64,000 nt of DNA, from positions 186,001-250,000 of the forward strand of contig CAJUKE010000001.1 in assembly GCA_910587075.1 (NCBI GenBank), in the 5' to 3' direction. The notes under the pieces were generated by a model, which worked only from the letters and a program-made list of their open reading frames with translations, did no database searches and had not been told where the DNA came from. Both the position numbers and the translations under genes were made by a program. Below are positions 25,778-34,491 of the stretch, in pieces; positions within the stretch are counted from its first letter, which is position 1; each line of letters opens with the position of its first letter. Origin of the DNA: an uncultured Muribaculaceae bacterium (GTDB lineage: Bacteria; Bacteroidota; Bacteroidia; Bacteroidales; Muribaculaceae).

Positions 25778-26617
25778 CTATTGGAAAATTCTGACGTAAT
25801 CAATCTCATAGCGCTGCGGGAGAGTCGAGAGGTCAACACCCTCGGAGCCGCCCCAGCCACCGCCGAAAGCGAGATTCAGTATAAGGTAATAATCAATGTC
25901 GAAAGGCCAGGTAGTCCAGTCGCTATCGGCCTCGCGGTCGATGGCGTACTGCTCGGCGCCATCATAGTACCACGTCAGCCTGTCGGGCGTCCACTTCAAA
26001 GCATAGAGGTGGAAATCGCCAACCGCCTCCGGGGCGCGGGTAACGTGGGTCCGCTGGGTACCGCGCATATGGTTGAAACGCTCGGTATGGGCCGAGAAGT
26101 GGATATTCTCGGGGTTATACCCGACGTGTTCCATAATGTCGATTTCGCCCGAGCGGGGCCACTTACCATAATTATTCTCCCGGGGCATCATCCATATCGC
26201 AGGCCATGTGCCGAGCGACGCGGGCAACTTGGCCCGAACCTCGACATAACCATATTTCCAGGCCTCGCGCCCTTTGGTCGTGAGGCTCGCCGAAGTCACC
26301 GGGCAAACTTCCCCGTTGATCACGGCGCTGTCGTTGCGCGCCTCGATCACGAGCACGCCGTCCTTGCAGAAAGCGTTCTGGCCGGGGGTATAGTATTGCA
26401 TTTCTCCATTGCGTATGTAACCTGTCTCGAAATCCCACTTTGAGGCGTCGGGGGCGCCGTCGGTGTCGAACTCGTCGGAAAACACGAGCCGGGAATAGCC
26501 GTCAGGCACGGTGACCGCTCCGTCGGCGGGATTTCCCCCGGCGAGCGCGTTCGCCGCCGTAACCCCGACAATCGCCACGGCGATTACAGATGTCATTAAT
26601 TTAGTAGTTTTTTTCAT
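25778..26617 (-). CDS. GH16 endo-beta-glucanase
   Basis: A 279-residue secreted enzyme. I start it at MKKTTKLMTSVIAVAIVGV (ATG 26615-26617) rather than at 26710, because a -7 box at 26708-26715 puts the transcript start near 26701. After the signal peptide the whole protein is a GH16 domain, with GYSRLVFSDEFDTDGAPD, LGTWPAIWMMP, catalytic Glu158 and Glu163 in GEIDIMEHVG, FGGGWGGSEG and the end VDYLR-like DYVRIFQ. It is close in sequence to the GH16 part of the gene at 23542-24765, so the two are probably duplicates with different N-terminal parts. It is the first gene of the minus arm and probably releases oligosaccharides from laminarin or mixed-linkage beta-glucan. Confidence 0.92.
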   Translation of the reverse strand: MKKTTKLMTSVIAVAIVGVTAANALAGGNPADGAVTVPDGYSRLVFSDEFDTDGAPDASKWDFETGYIRNGEMQYYTPGQNAFCKDGVLVIEARNDSAVINGEVCPVTSASLTTKGREAWKYGYVEVRAKLPASLGTWPAIWMMPRENNYGKWPRSGEIDIMEHVGYNPENIHFSAHTERFNHMRGTQRTHVTRAPEAVGDFHLYALKWTPDRLTWYYDGAEQYAIDREADSDWTTWPFDIDYYLILNLAFGGGWGGSEGVDLSTLPQRYEIDYVRIFQ

Positions 26618-26707
26618 CAGGCGATAATGTTTGATTTGTTCCGAGGAGCCGCGCCAGGCGCGGAAACAGCTTCGGTGTCGGTCGGACAATCGTGAAAACC
26701 GACAATG

Positions 26708-26715
26708 CAAAATTA
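26708..26715 (-). promoter_or_regulatory. -7 box of the GH16 operon
   Basis: The minus strand reads TAATTTTG followed by C, matching TAnnTTTG. It lies 91 bases before the GH16 start codon and 73 bases downstream of the second operator half-site. Confidence 0.65.
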
Positions 26716-26776
26716 GACATTATGGCGCCCGGGGCGTTGTGAAAATGGCTTAGATACTCTCCAAGTTGCGCAGAAG

Positions 26777-26809
26777 TTGCCGAAAATGTCGCAGAAATTT
26801 GCGCAAATG
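26777..26809 (-). promoter_or_regulatory. Candidate operator of the hybrid two-component regulator, GH16 arm
   Basis: On the minus strand, CATTTGCGCAAA (26809-26798) is followed exactly 21 bases later by CATTTTCGGCAA (26788-26777). Both resemble the CATTTTCGCAAT pair before susC, with the same 21-bp period and orientation and nearly the same distance to the -7 box (73 against 74 bases). A third, weaker copy, CATTTTCACAAC, lies at 26747-26736. Paired direct repeats two helical turns apart are typical AraC-family sites. Confidence 0.6.
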
Positions 26810-26838
26810 CGGCGCGGGCGGCGACGCGTAGGCGAAAC

Positions 26839-29800
26839 TCACCGCCCAGCCGCGTCGGTAGGCACGGATTCTTCGCCCACCGCAGACGCTTGGTTAAGCG
26901 ACACATAGCGTGTCGGCGACATTCCGTAATGCTCCTTAAAGCAAGTCGAGAAGTGCGACAATGTGGAAAATCCCGTAGCGTATGCAACTTCCGACACCGC
27001 GACATTCTTGGTCGAGAGCATGAGGGCGGCGTGGCGCATACGCTCGCGCTTGATATACTCGCTCGGATTCATATTGGCCGACACCTTCAGACGGCGCTGC
27101 AGATGGGAGCGGCTCACGCCTATCTCCCTGGCGATAAACTCCACCGAAAGGTCGGGACTCGCGAGATTGTCGAGCACCACTTTGCGCACGCGGTCAAACA
27201 GGCGTTCGTCGTTGGATTTTATCTTGGTCACATCCTCGTTGACCGCGGTTTCGCCGGAATACTTCTCCTTGAGCATTCTGCGTTGCATTATGAGCATGTT
27301 CACCCGGTTGAGCAGATGGCCGATATTGAACGGCTTGGTTATATAGGCGTCGGCACCGGCGAGAATCCCCTCGTTGCGCTGCGCCTGGGTCACTTTGGCG
27401 GTAAGGAGAACGATGGGAATCTCGCAGGTATCGGAGTTAGCGCGGATTTTGCGGCACAGCTCCAGTCCGTCGATACCCTCCATCATTATATCCGACAGGA
27501 TGAGGTCGGGGCGCCGGGTGAGGGCCAGTTCGAGTCCGGCGGCCCCATCGGTGGCGGTGAGCACATCGTAATGTTCGGCAAGCTCCCTGGCCACATAGTC
27601 GAGAATCGAGGCATCGTCCTCGACCACAAGCACCGTGGCATGGCGCCGACGCGCCTCAACCGGCTGGTTATCGCGGGCCGCGCCCTCAGGGAGCTTCACC
27701 ACCGCGTGAGGAGCCGGGGCCTCCTGAGGGGCCGGAGCCGACTCTTCGGCGGAATAGGCGTCCTCGGCCATAGGAATGCGGATCACCATCACCGTGCCCT
27801 CGTCGGAACTGCGCTCAACGGCGATCTCGCCGTGGTGCAGGTCCATCATTTTGCGAGCCAGGTGGAGGCCGATGCCCGTGCCAGGCGCCGAGGCGTGCGC
27901 CTCGCCCTTCACGCGGTAAAACCTGTTGAACACCCGGTCGCGGCTCGACTCAGGAATGCCGGGGCCGGTGTCCGTAACCCTTATGGCGAGCGCCGCGCCC
28001 TCGACGCGGCAATCGAGCGTTATCACGCCCCCTGAAGGGGTGAACTTGAAAGCGTTGGAGAGTACGTTGAATATCACCTTGTCGACCTTGTCGCCGTCAA
28101 GGAGTGCGGTTTCCGGCACACTCTCAGCTATTTCTATGCGGAAATCGATATTCTTCTGCCCGGCGAGATTCTCAAATGCGCCCGCCACACCGGCAATAAA
28201 CCGCCTGATGTCGATACGGCTTACTGACAGACTCATCTGATTGTTATCCAACCGGCGCAAATCCATAATCTGGTCGATGAGCCTGAGAATGCGATCGCCG
28301 TTGTATCTCATTACCTCTATGGTGTGGAGAGTCTGCTTGTCGCGGATTTTCTCGCGCAAAGAGTCGAGCGGCGAGAGCACCATTGTGAGCGGGGTGCGTA
28401 TCTCGTGGGATATATCGGTAAAGAATTGGAGCTTGTGCTCGGCAGTCTGGGCCTGCATCAGCTGGTGGTTGCGCCGCTGCTCCTCGCGGATTCTCCACTT
28501 AACAGCCTTGACCCCGAACAGCACCATCAGGGCGAACAGACACACATACAGCGCCTTGGCCCATGGTGTCAAGTACAGCGGAGGCGCCACTGACAAGGTC
28601 ATCGAAGCCTCCTTCGGCTTGTAATCGCCTATTGACGCCTTCACCCTGAGAGTATAATCGCCTGGAGGGAGACTCGAATAAGTGGCCGTGCGTGCTCCGG
28701 CGGGGAGCTGGATCCATCCGTTGTCGTGCCCTTCAAGCATAACGTGACACACTACATTCTCAGGATGGGCGAACTCTACCGCGCCAAACGACACGGTAAA
28801 ACTGTTCTGATCGTATGTGAGGTTGACAGCGTCACGGTTGGAGAGGTTGATCAAACCGACGGACGCGTCGTCCCCGGCGGGGGCCTCCCCTTCGTTGATC
28901 AGCGTCAGTTCGTTAAACGCGACCCTGAGCAATTCGCGTGGCGTGCGGCCACGACCCGGCATAAATGAGACGAGTCCCCCCACGCCTCCGAAATACACCA
29001 TTCCGTCGAGCCCAAGGCAGGCTGAATTCCGCTTGAATTCCCGGCAGGCGAGGTGTTCCATCGGCAGGAAATCAGTGAAACCCATCGTTTTGGGGTCGAG
29101 CTTGCATATACCCTCGCCCGTGCTGAGCCACAGGTTGCTGTCGCGGTCGACCAATATGGAGTAAATGAGGTTGTTGAGGAGTCCGTGGGTTTCGTTGAAT
29201 ACCTGAGTGCGGCCACCCTGGATGCGGTTGAGCCCCATACGCGTGCCGGCCCATATGGCGCCCGACGAATCCTGGCACAAGGCGAACACGCAATTGTTGC
29301 TCAGTCGCATATTGGTGGAGTTATAATGGTCGAAGCGCCAGGTACGGGTATCCAGGCATGAAAGCCCCGAATCACTCGTGCCTATCCACACTTTGCCGTC
29401 GCCGGAGAATAGGATTGAGTGCACAGCGTTGCCGAGCAGTTGGCCCGAGTCGGATTTCGAGGGATTGTGCGAAAGGAACCTCGCGGACCCCGTAAGCGGA
29501 TTGTAGATGCACACGCCATCGCCGTTGGTGCCTATCCAGAGGTTGCCGTCAGAATCCTCCGCTATGGCGTTGACCTCCTTGACGCGGCCACCAGGCGTGT
29601 CGGGCAGCGGAATAGCCACTGGCACAAACGAGTCGGAACCGGGCTCGTAGCGCGACAGGCCGTTGAGGTAATTTCCGGCCCAAACAGTGCCCCGGCTATC
29701 CTGGAACACGGTCAGTACCGTGGCAGCCCCCGATGCGGCGTCAGTCAGATGCCGCATCGGCGCCCCAGGAGAGGAGGCGCGGTACACACCGTCGCCGTCG

Positions 29801-30993
29801 GTACCGATCCATAGGGATCCGTCGGAGCTTTGCAACGCGCACAACACCGGCTCTGTGCCGATATTAAGCGACGGGGAGAAAGGTGAATACGAATAGCTAA
29901 CGACCGAATCATCTGCATCGCGCGATACCATAAGCGCCCCCTTCTGGAACACTCCAAGCCATAGATTGCCCTGCCTGTCGGTCAGTATATCGTGAATCTT
30001 GGCCCTCGCCGGATTGAATTCCTTAACGGCGATAGGGACATCCGACAGTGCGCCGGTAGCGACATCATACTTCTTAAGCCCGTTTCCGTCGGTGCCTATA
30101 TACATAATGTTATCCTCCGGGGAGTTGCGAAGAATGTAGACATTCCCACCGACCTTCACCGCGTCGCGGGTAACGCGGTTCGACCGATAATCGTAGGCAT
30201 CGACCCCGCCGTCGAGCGAGCCGATGAACAGACGCCCGTCGTTTGTCTGCCCGATGGTGAAAATCATATTGCTCGACAGCGAGGTCGGGTCGTCGGGATC
30301 ATGGCTGAGGGTAGTCATCGTGTTGGTAGTGCCGTTAAAGATGGTGATTCCGGCATCCATCGACCCGATCCATATATTGCCGAAACTATCCTCGTACAGC
30401 ACCGTGGTCTTATTCGAGCATATCCGCGAATTGGTAGTCATGTAGCATATCGGTTCCAACTCACCTTTCTTCATGCACACCGCCCCGGAGCGCGAAGTGG
30501 TGAACCAGATGTTGCCTTTGCGGTCCTCGATAATAGAGTTCACATAGCTGAAATCGGGCACGTCGGGATAGGTTTGCCTCGGAGTGACGAATGAGAGCGT
30601 GGCGCGGTCGAATTTCTGAATGCCGTCGGTAGTGCCCACCCACAGATTATTCTCGCTGTCCTCCATCACGGTGAGCACGGTGTTGCTAAGCAGCGAGCCC
30701 GCCTCGGCGGTGCTGGTGAAAGTGGTAGCCTCCGAGCCGTCAAAACGGGTCAGCCCATAGTCGGTGGCGAGCCATATATAGCCGAGGTGGTCCTGGCAGA
30801 TTTTGTTGATATGCGTGTTGGAAACCGCGAACAGCCGTCCGGCCGGGGCGGCCTCCCTCGTCATGGGCGCTCCGCTGCCCCGCGCGGTGGCCGAGAGAAA
30901 GAACAAGACGGCGACGATGCGCGCCAATGAGAGCGATGCCCTCGACAACGGTTTGATGATAGAGCGGATTGTCAGCTTCATTTCCGTATTCAA
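26839..30993 (-). CDS. Hybrid two-component system sensor-regulator (HTCS) of the PUL
   Basis: A 1384-residue one-protein signalling system. It has a signal sequence, then a periplasmic two-bladed-propeller sensor (repeats such as DHLGYIWLATDYGLTRFDG, DSENNLWVGTTDGIQKFD, DSDGNLWIGTNGDGVCIYN) and a Y_Y_Y domain (GDYTLRVKASIGD). One TM helix spans about 811-832. HisKA follows with His863 in DISHEIRTP, then HATPase_c (VLSNAFKF, DTGPGIP), then a receiver with phospho-acceptor Asp1168 in LILSDIMMEG. A C-terminal AraC-type DNA-binding domain (about 1270-1384, YATGFSTLSHFSTCFKEHYGMSPTRY) ends the protein. Such proteins bind an oligosaccharide in the periplasm and switch on the adjacent PUL. It lies between and divergent from the susC arm, which fits control of both arms. 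Confidence 0.95.
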   Translation of the reverse strand: MNTEMKLTIRSIIKPLSRASLSLARIVAVLFFLSATARGSGAPMTREAAPAGRLFAVSNTHINKICQDHLGYIWLATDYGLTRFDGSEATTFTSTAEAGSLLSNTVLTVMEDSENNLWVGTTDGIQKFDRATLSFVTPRQTYPDVPDFSYVNSIIEDRKGNIWFTTSRSGAVCMKKGELEPICYMTTNSRICSNKTTVLYEDSFGNIWIGSMDAGITIFNGTTNTMTTLSHDPDDPTSLSSNMIFTIGQTNDGRLFIGSLDGGVDAYDYRSNRVTRDAVKVGGNVYILRNSPEDNIMYIGTDGNGLKKYDVATGALSDVPIAVKEFNPARAKIHDILTDRQGNLWLGVFQKGALMVSRDADDSVVSYSYSPFSPSLNIGTEPVLCALQSSDGSLWIGTDGDGVYRASSPGAPMRHLTDAASGAATVLTVFQDSRGTVWAGNYLNGLSRYEPGSDSFVPVAIPLPDTPGGRVKEVNAIAEDSDGNLWIGTNGDGVCIYNPLTGSARFLSHNPSKSDSGQLLGNAVHSILFSGDGKVWIGTSDSGLSCLDTRTWRFDHYNSTNMRLSNNCVFALCQDSSGAIWAGTRMGLNRIQGGRTQVFNETHGLLNNLIYSILVDRDSNLWLSTGEGICKLDPKTMGFTDFLPMEHLACREFKRNSACLGLDGMVYFGGVGGLVSFMPGRGRTPRELLRVAFNELTLINEGEAPAGDDASVGLINLSNRDAVNLTYDQNSFTVSFGAVEFAHPENVVCHVMLEGHDNGWIQLPAGARTATYSSLPPGDYTLRVKASIGDYKPKEASMTLSVAPPLYLTPWAKALYVCLFALMVLFGVKAVKWRIREEQRRNHQLMQAQTAEHKLQFFTDISHEIRTPLTMVLSPLDSLREKIRDKQTLHTIEVMRYNGDRILRLIDQIMDLRRLDNNQMSLSVSRIDIRRFIAGVAGAFENLAGQKNIDFRIEIAESVPETALLDGDKVDKVIFNVLSNAFKFTPSGGVITLDCRVEGAALAIRVTDTGPGIPESSRDRVFNRFYRVKGEAHASAPGTGIGLHLARKMMDLHHGEIAVERSSDEGTVMVIRIPMAEDAYSAEESAPAPQEAPAPHAVVKLPEGAARDNQPVEARRRHATVLVVEDDASILDYVARELAEHYDVLTATDGAAGLELALTRRPDLILSDIMMEGIDGLELCRKIRANSDTCEIPIVLLTAKVTQAQRNEGILAGADAYITKPFNIGHLLNRVNMLIMQRRMLKEKYSGETAVNEDVTKIKSNDERLFDRVRKVVLDNLASPDLSVEFIAREIGVSRSHLQRRLKVSANMNPSEYIKRERMRHAALMLSTKNVAVSEVAYATGFSTLSHFSTCFKEHYGMSPTRYVSLNQASAVGEESVPTDAAGR

Positions 30994-31038
30994 TGCTGTA
31001 TCGTTTCTCGATGGTGGTTTAAGGTCTATTTATGAGTT

Positions 31039-31046
31039 CAAAGTTA
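31039..31046 (-). promoter_or_regulatory. -7 box of the HTCS gene
   Basis: The minus strand reads TAACTTTG, an exact consensus match, 46 bases before the HTCS start codon. Confidence 0.6.
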
Positions 31047-31100
31047 ACATACATTCCCGAAACAGCGGTTCTGCGACATATAGAAAAATCGAAATATCTA

Positions 31101-31133
31101 CATTTTCGCAATAAATCTCCCCATTTTCGCAAT
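31101..31133 (+). promoter_or_regulatory. Candidate operator of the hybrid two-component regulator, susC arm
   Basis: CATTTTCGCAAT occurs twice as perfect direct repeats, at 31101-31112 and 31122-31133, with a period of exactly 21 bp. The second copy begins 74 bases before the -7 box of susC. A CAT-starting degenerate copy lies at 31163, the same offset (41) as the third copy in the GH16 promoter. Two helical turns between direct half-sites is the normal layout for AraC-type activators, such as the output domain of the adjacent HTCS. Confidence 0.65.
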
Positions 31134-31195
31134 CAGACCGACAATCAACTAAGATTAGCGCGCATATCAGGCAGCGCCCCCACGCCTTTAATTAC

Positions 31196-31203
31196 TAACT
31201 TTG
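31196..31203 (+). promoter_or_regulatory. -7 box of the susC operon
   Basis: TAACTTTG followed by C is an exact match to TAnnTTTG. The predicted transcript start is near 31211, leaving a leader of about 67 bases before susC. No clear -33 box is seen, consistent with an activator-dependent promoter. Confidence 0.65.
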
Positions 31204-31277
31204 CCATTGGAAAAAACGGGAGGCCCCGGTGGCTGTTCCCGACCAAGACAGAATAATCAGAAACCAATCATAAAGCC

Positions 31278-34200
31278 ATGAATCCAAAATCCAGACCAGC
31301 CTCGAAGGGCGCGCTCAGCGATTGGGCGCGGCGGCTGCTCGCGGCAGCGATCCTCGCTCCGGCAATCTCATTCTCGGCGGCTGCTGCCGACATCATCGTG
31401 CGAGGCACCGTCAGCGGCGACGGCGAGCCGCTCCCCGGAGCCACCGTGGCCGAAAGCGGCAATCCGGGCAATGGCACCACTACTGACGCTGACGGACGTT
31501 TCTCATTGAAACTGTCCGATAAATCGCGCCTCTCGGCAAGTTTCATAGGTTACAAGACGTCGACCGTGAAAGTGGCAGGCCGGAATGTGATCGACTTCAC
31601 TCTCGAAACCGACGACAACGTGCTCGACGAGGTGATCGCCATAGGTTACGGCGTGCAACAGAAGAAACTCGTCACTGGCGCCACTCTGCAGGTCAAGGGC
31701 GACGAAATCGCGAAGCAGAACACAATGAGCGCCTACGGCGCACTCCAGAGCCAGGCTCCGGGGGTAAACATAGTGAAAAATACCGGCAAAGCCGGCGACG
31801 GATTCAAGGTGAACATCCGCGGCCTGGGCACCATACACAACTCTTCGCCGCTGGTTGTGATTGACGGCGTAAGCGGCGGCGACCTCAACCTGCTCGACCC
31901 GAACGACATCGAGAGCATCGACGTGCTGAAGGACGCGGCGTCAGCCGCCATCTACGGCGCGCGTGCCGCCAACGGCGTTATCCTTGTAACTACAAAGAAG
32001 GGGGGCAAGGAGCGCGTAAACGCCCACTTCAATATGTATCTCGGCTGGCAGGAAATCCCCAAGACGGTCACCCCGCTCAACGCCCGCCAGTACGTTATGC
32101 TTATGAAAGAGGCCGGGCTTACCGACGCCGACTTCGCCGCCAATGTGCCTATGTGGGACAAAATCCAGAGCGGCGAATTCAACGGCACCAACTGGCTCGA
32201 CGAGATACAGAAAAAGGATGGCTTCAAGCAGGGCTACAACTTCGGTCTTGATGGCGGCGGCGAACGGTCGACCTACTCGCTCGGCATCAGTTATTCGTCG
32301 GAGACACCCACAATCGGTGTGAAGGCCGACGATGTAAAACAGCGTTATGAGCGCTACACAATGCGTTTCAATTCGGAGCATATAGTGGTGAAACGTCCCG
32401 ACCGCGACCTCCTGAAGTTTGGCCAGACCCTCACCATGGCCCACATCAATTCGAAAGGTATGACCCAGGGCACCGGCAATATGTATTGGAACGACGTTCG
32501 CAACGCCCTCTGCGCGTCCCCCTTGTTCCCCGTCTGGGAAATTCCGGGTGAGAAATACGCTTGGCCCGTGCTTCTCGACACCGACGAGACAAACCCGCTC
32601 GCCGAGATGTACTACCTGCGCTCGTTCTCACAAAGCAAGAACTACAACGCCCGCGGCAACCTTTACCTTGTTCTGGAGCCAATCAAGGGACTTACTTTCA
32701 AAAGCGCCTTTGGTTTCGCCTACAACGGCTGGAACTCCAGGGAATATGTGCCTGAGTATCAGATTAACGAAAAGACCTACTCGAAGACCGACCGCGTAGG
32801 CCAGGGCTCGGGCAACGGATTGCAGTGGTCGTGGGACAACACCCTCAGCTACGACTTCACCGTGAAAGGGCACCACCTCAACGTGCTCGTAGGCAACTCG
32901 GTAGAGAAATGGGGTCTCGGCCAGGACCTCAACGGGTCAAACCGCGACAGCGAATTCGACAGCTTCGACTACGCCTGGCTGAGCAATGTGAAATCCATCG
33001 CTTCAGGCTCAACCACCCTCTCCGGCGCACCATGGAGCCGCGGACAGCTCGTCAGCTGGTTCGGACGCGTGAACTACGACTATGACCGCCGCTATATGGC
33101 GTCGGTGACGATGCGCGCCGACGGATCATCGAACTTCGCCCGCGGCCACCGCTGGGGCTACTTCCCCTCATTCTCCGCCGGCTGGAACATTGCCGCCGAA
33201 AAATTCATGGAGGGGCAGTCCCACTGGCTCGATATGCTTAAGATCCGAGCCTCCTGGGGTGAGAACGGCAACTGCAACATTCCCACGTTCCGCTACCTCT
33301 CCACAATCGCCTTCGGCAACGCGACAAACGCCGCCTGGTACTACTTCGGCGACGACAAAGCGCACCCGACCATCGGCGCTTACCCCGACATAATGAGCAA
33401 CCCTGACCTCAAATGGGAGACCTCGCGGCAGACCGACATCGGCCTTGACGCCCGTTTCCTCAACAACCGCCTCGGATTCACTTTTGACTGGTACGAGAAA
33501 AAGACGCTCGACTGGCTCGTGCAGCCCACAGCCCTCGGCATTTGGGGCACCGGCGCTCCATGGGTCAATGGCGGCGACATCAAGAACACCGGTGTGGAAG
33601 TGGCCGTTTCCTGGAACGACCGTATAGGCGACTTTACCTACAGCGTGTCGGCCAACCTGGCCCACAATCGCAACGAAGTCATCCGCATAGCCAACGGTAA
33701 CGGCCTCATCGAAGGCACTGCCGCGGTACTCGCGCAGAACACCACCGCTTTCTACAGGGCAGAAGAGGGACACCCCCTCGGCTACTTCTACGGCTACAAG
33801 ACCGCCGGTATTTTCCAGAACCAGGAGCAGATTGACAACTACATCTCACCCGCGACCGGACTGCCGATTATGCCGACGGCCAAACCCGGCGACGTGATCT
33901 TCGTGGACCGCGACGGCGACGGCACCATCACCCCCGAGGACCGCACTTCGATAGGCAACCCCTACCCCGACCTTACTTTCGGCCTCAACATCATGCTCGG
34001 CTGGAAGGGACTCGACCTCTCGCTCACCGGTTACGGCGTGGCAGGCAACCAGATAGCCCGCTCATACCGCTCTGGCACCGACAAGCCTTACGACAACTAC
34101 ACCACCGAGATGCTCGGCCGCTGGCATGGCGAAGGTACTTCGAACCGACTCCCCGCCGTGGGTGGCTCCGCGATTAACTGGCAGTACGTCAGCGACCTTT

Positions 34201-34454
34201 ACATCGAGGACGGCGACTACTTCCGAATCACCAACATAACTCTCGGCTACGACTTCAAACATCTGTTCCCCAGACTACCGCTCAGCAAGCTCCGCGTTTA
34301 CGGGGCCGTCCAGAATCCGTTCACTTTCACAAAGTATTCCGGCATGGATCCCGAAATCGGCTACGGTGGCGGCGACAGCTGGGCGTCAGGCATCGACCTG
34401 GGCTATTACCCCGGCTCGCGAAGCTATATGATCGGACTCAACATCGAATACTAA
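31278..34454 (+). CDS. SusC/RagA family TonB-linked outer-membrane transporter
   Basis: A 1058-residue SusC-type transporter. It has a signal peptide and a carboxypeptidase-regulatory-like domain (about 38-110, VRGTVSGDGEPLPGATV). The TonB-box region is followed by the plug with the family signature ESIDVLKDAASAAIYGARAANGVI, and by a long barrel with RADGSSNFARGHRWGYFPSFSAGW and an aromatic C-terminal end (LNIEY). It imports oligosaccharides across the outer membrane, with SusD acting as lid. susD follows 37 bp downstream. The operator and -7 box just upstream suggest activation by the HTCS. From the GH16 and GH3 enzymes in the locus the likely cargo is beta-gluco-oligosaccharide, which is an inference. 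Confidence 0.95.
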   Translation: MNPKSRPASKGALSDWARRLLAAAILAPAISFSAAAADIIVRGTVSGDGEPLPGATVAESGNPGNGTTTDADGRFSLKLSDKSRLSASFIGYKTSTVKVAGRNVIDFTLETDDNVLDEVIAIGYGVQQKKLVTGATLQVKGDEIAKQNTMSAYGALQSQAPGVNIVKNTGKAGDGFKVNIRGLGTIHNSSPLVVIDGVSGGDLNLLDPNDIESIDVLKDAASAAIYGARAANGVILVTTKKGGKERVNAHFNMYLGWQEIPKTVTPLNARQYVMLMKEAGLTDADFAANVPMWDKIQSGEFNGTNWLDEIQKKDGFKQGYNFGLDGGGERSTYSLGISYSSETPTIGVKADDVKQRYERYTMRFNSEHIVVKRPDRDLLKFGQTLTMAHINSKGMTQGTGNMYWNDVRNALCASPLFPVWEIPGEKYAWPVLLDTDETNPLAEMYYLRSFSQSKNYNARGNLYLVLEPIKGLTFKSAFGFAYNGWNSREYVPEYQINEKTYSKTDRVGQGSGNGLQWSWDNTLSYDFTVKGHHLNVLVGNSVEKWGLGQDLNGSNRDSEFDSFDYAWLSNVKSIASGSTTLSGAPWSRGQLVSWFGRVNYDYDRRYMASVTMRADGSSNFARGHRWGYFPSFSAGWNIAAEKFMEGQSHWLDMLKIRASWGENGNCNIPTFRYLSTIAFGNATNAAWYYFGDDKAHPTIGAYPDIMSNPDLKWETSRQTDIGLDARFLNNRLGFTFDWYEKKTLDWLVQPTALGIWGTGAPWVNGGDIKNTGVEVAVSWNDRIGDFTYSVSANLAHNRNEVIRIANGNGLIEGTAAVLAQNTTAFYRAEEGHPLGYFYGYKTAGIFQNQEQIDNYISPATGLPIMPTAKPGDVIFVDRDGDGTITPEDRTSIGNPYPDLTFGLNIMLGWKGLDLSLTGYGVAGNQIARSYRSGTDKPYDNYTTEMLGRWHGEGTSNRLPAVGGSAINWQYVSDLYIEDGDYFRITNITLGYDFKHLFPRLPLSKLRVYGAVQNPFTFTKYSGMDPEIGYGGGDSWASGIDLGYYPGSRSYMIGLNIEY

Positions 34455-34491
34455 CCCGCTTTCCATACCAAAGCGCAACACAACTGTCACA

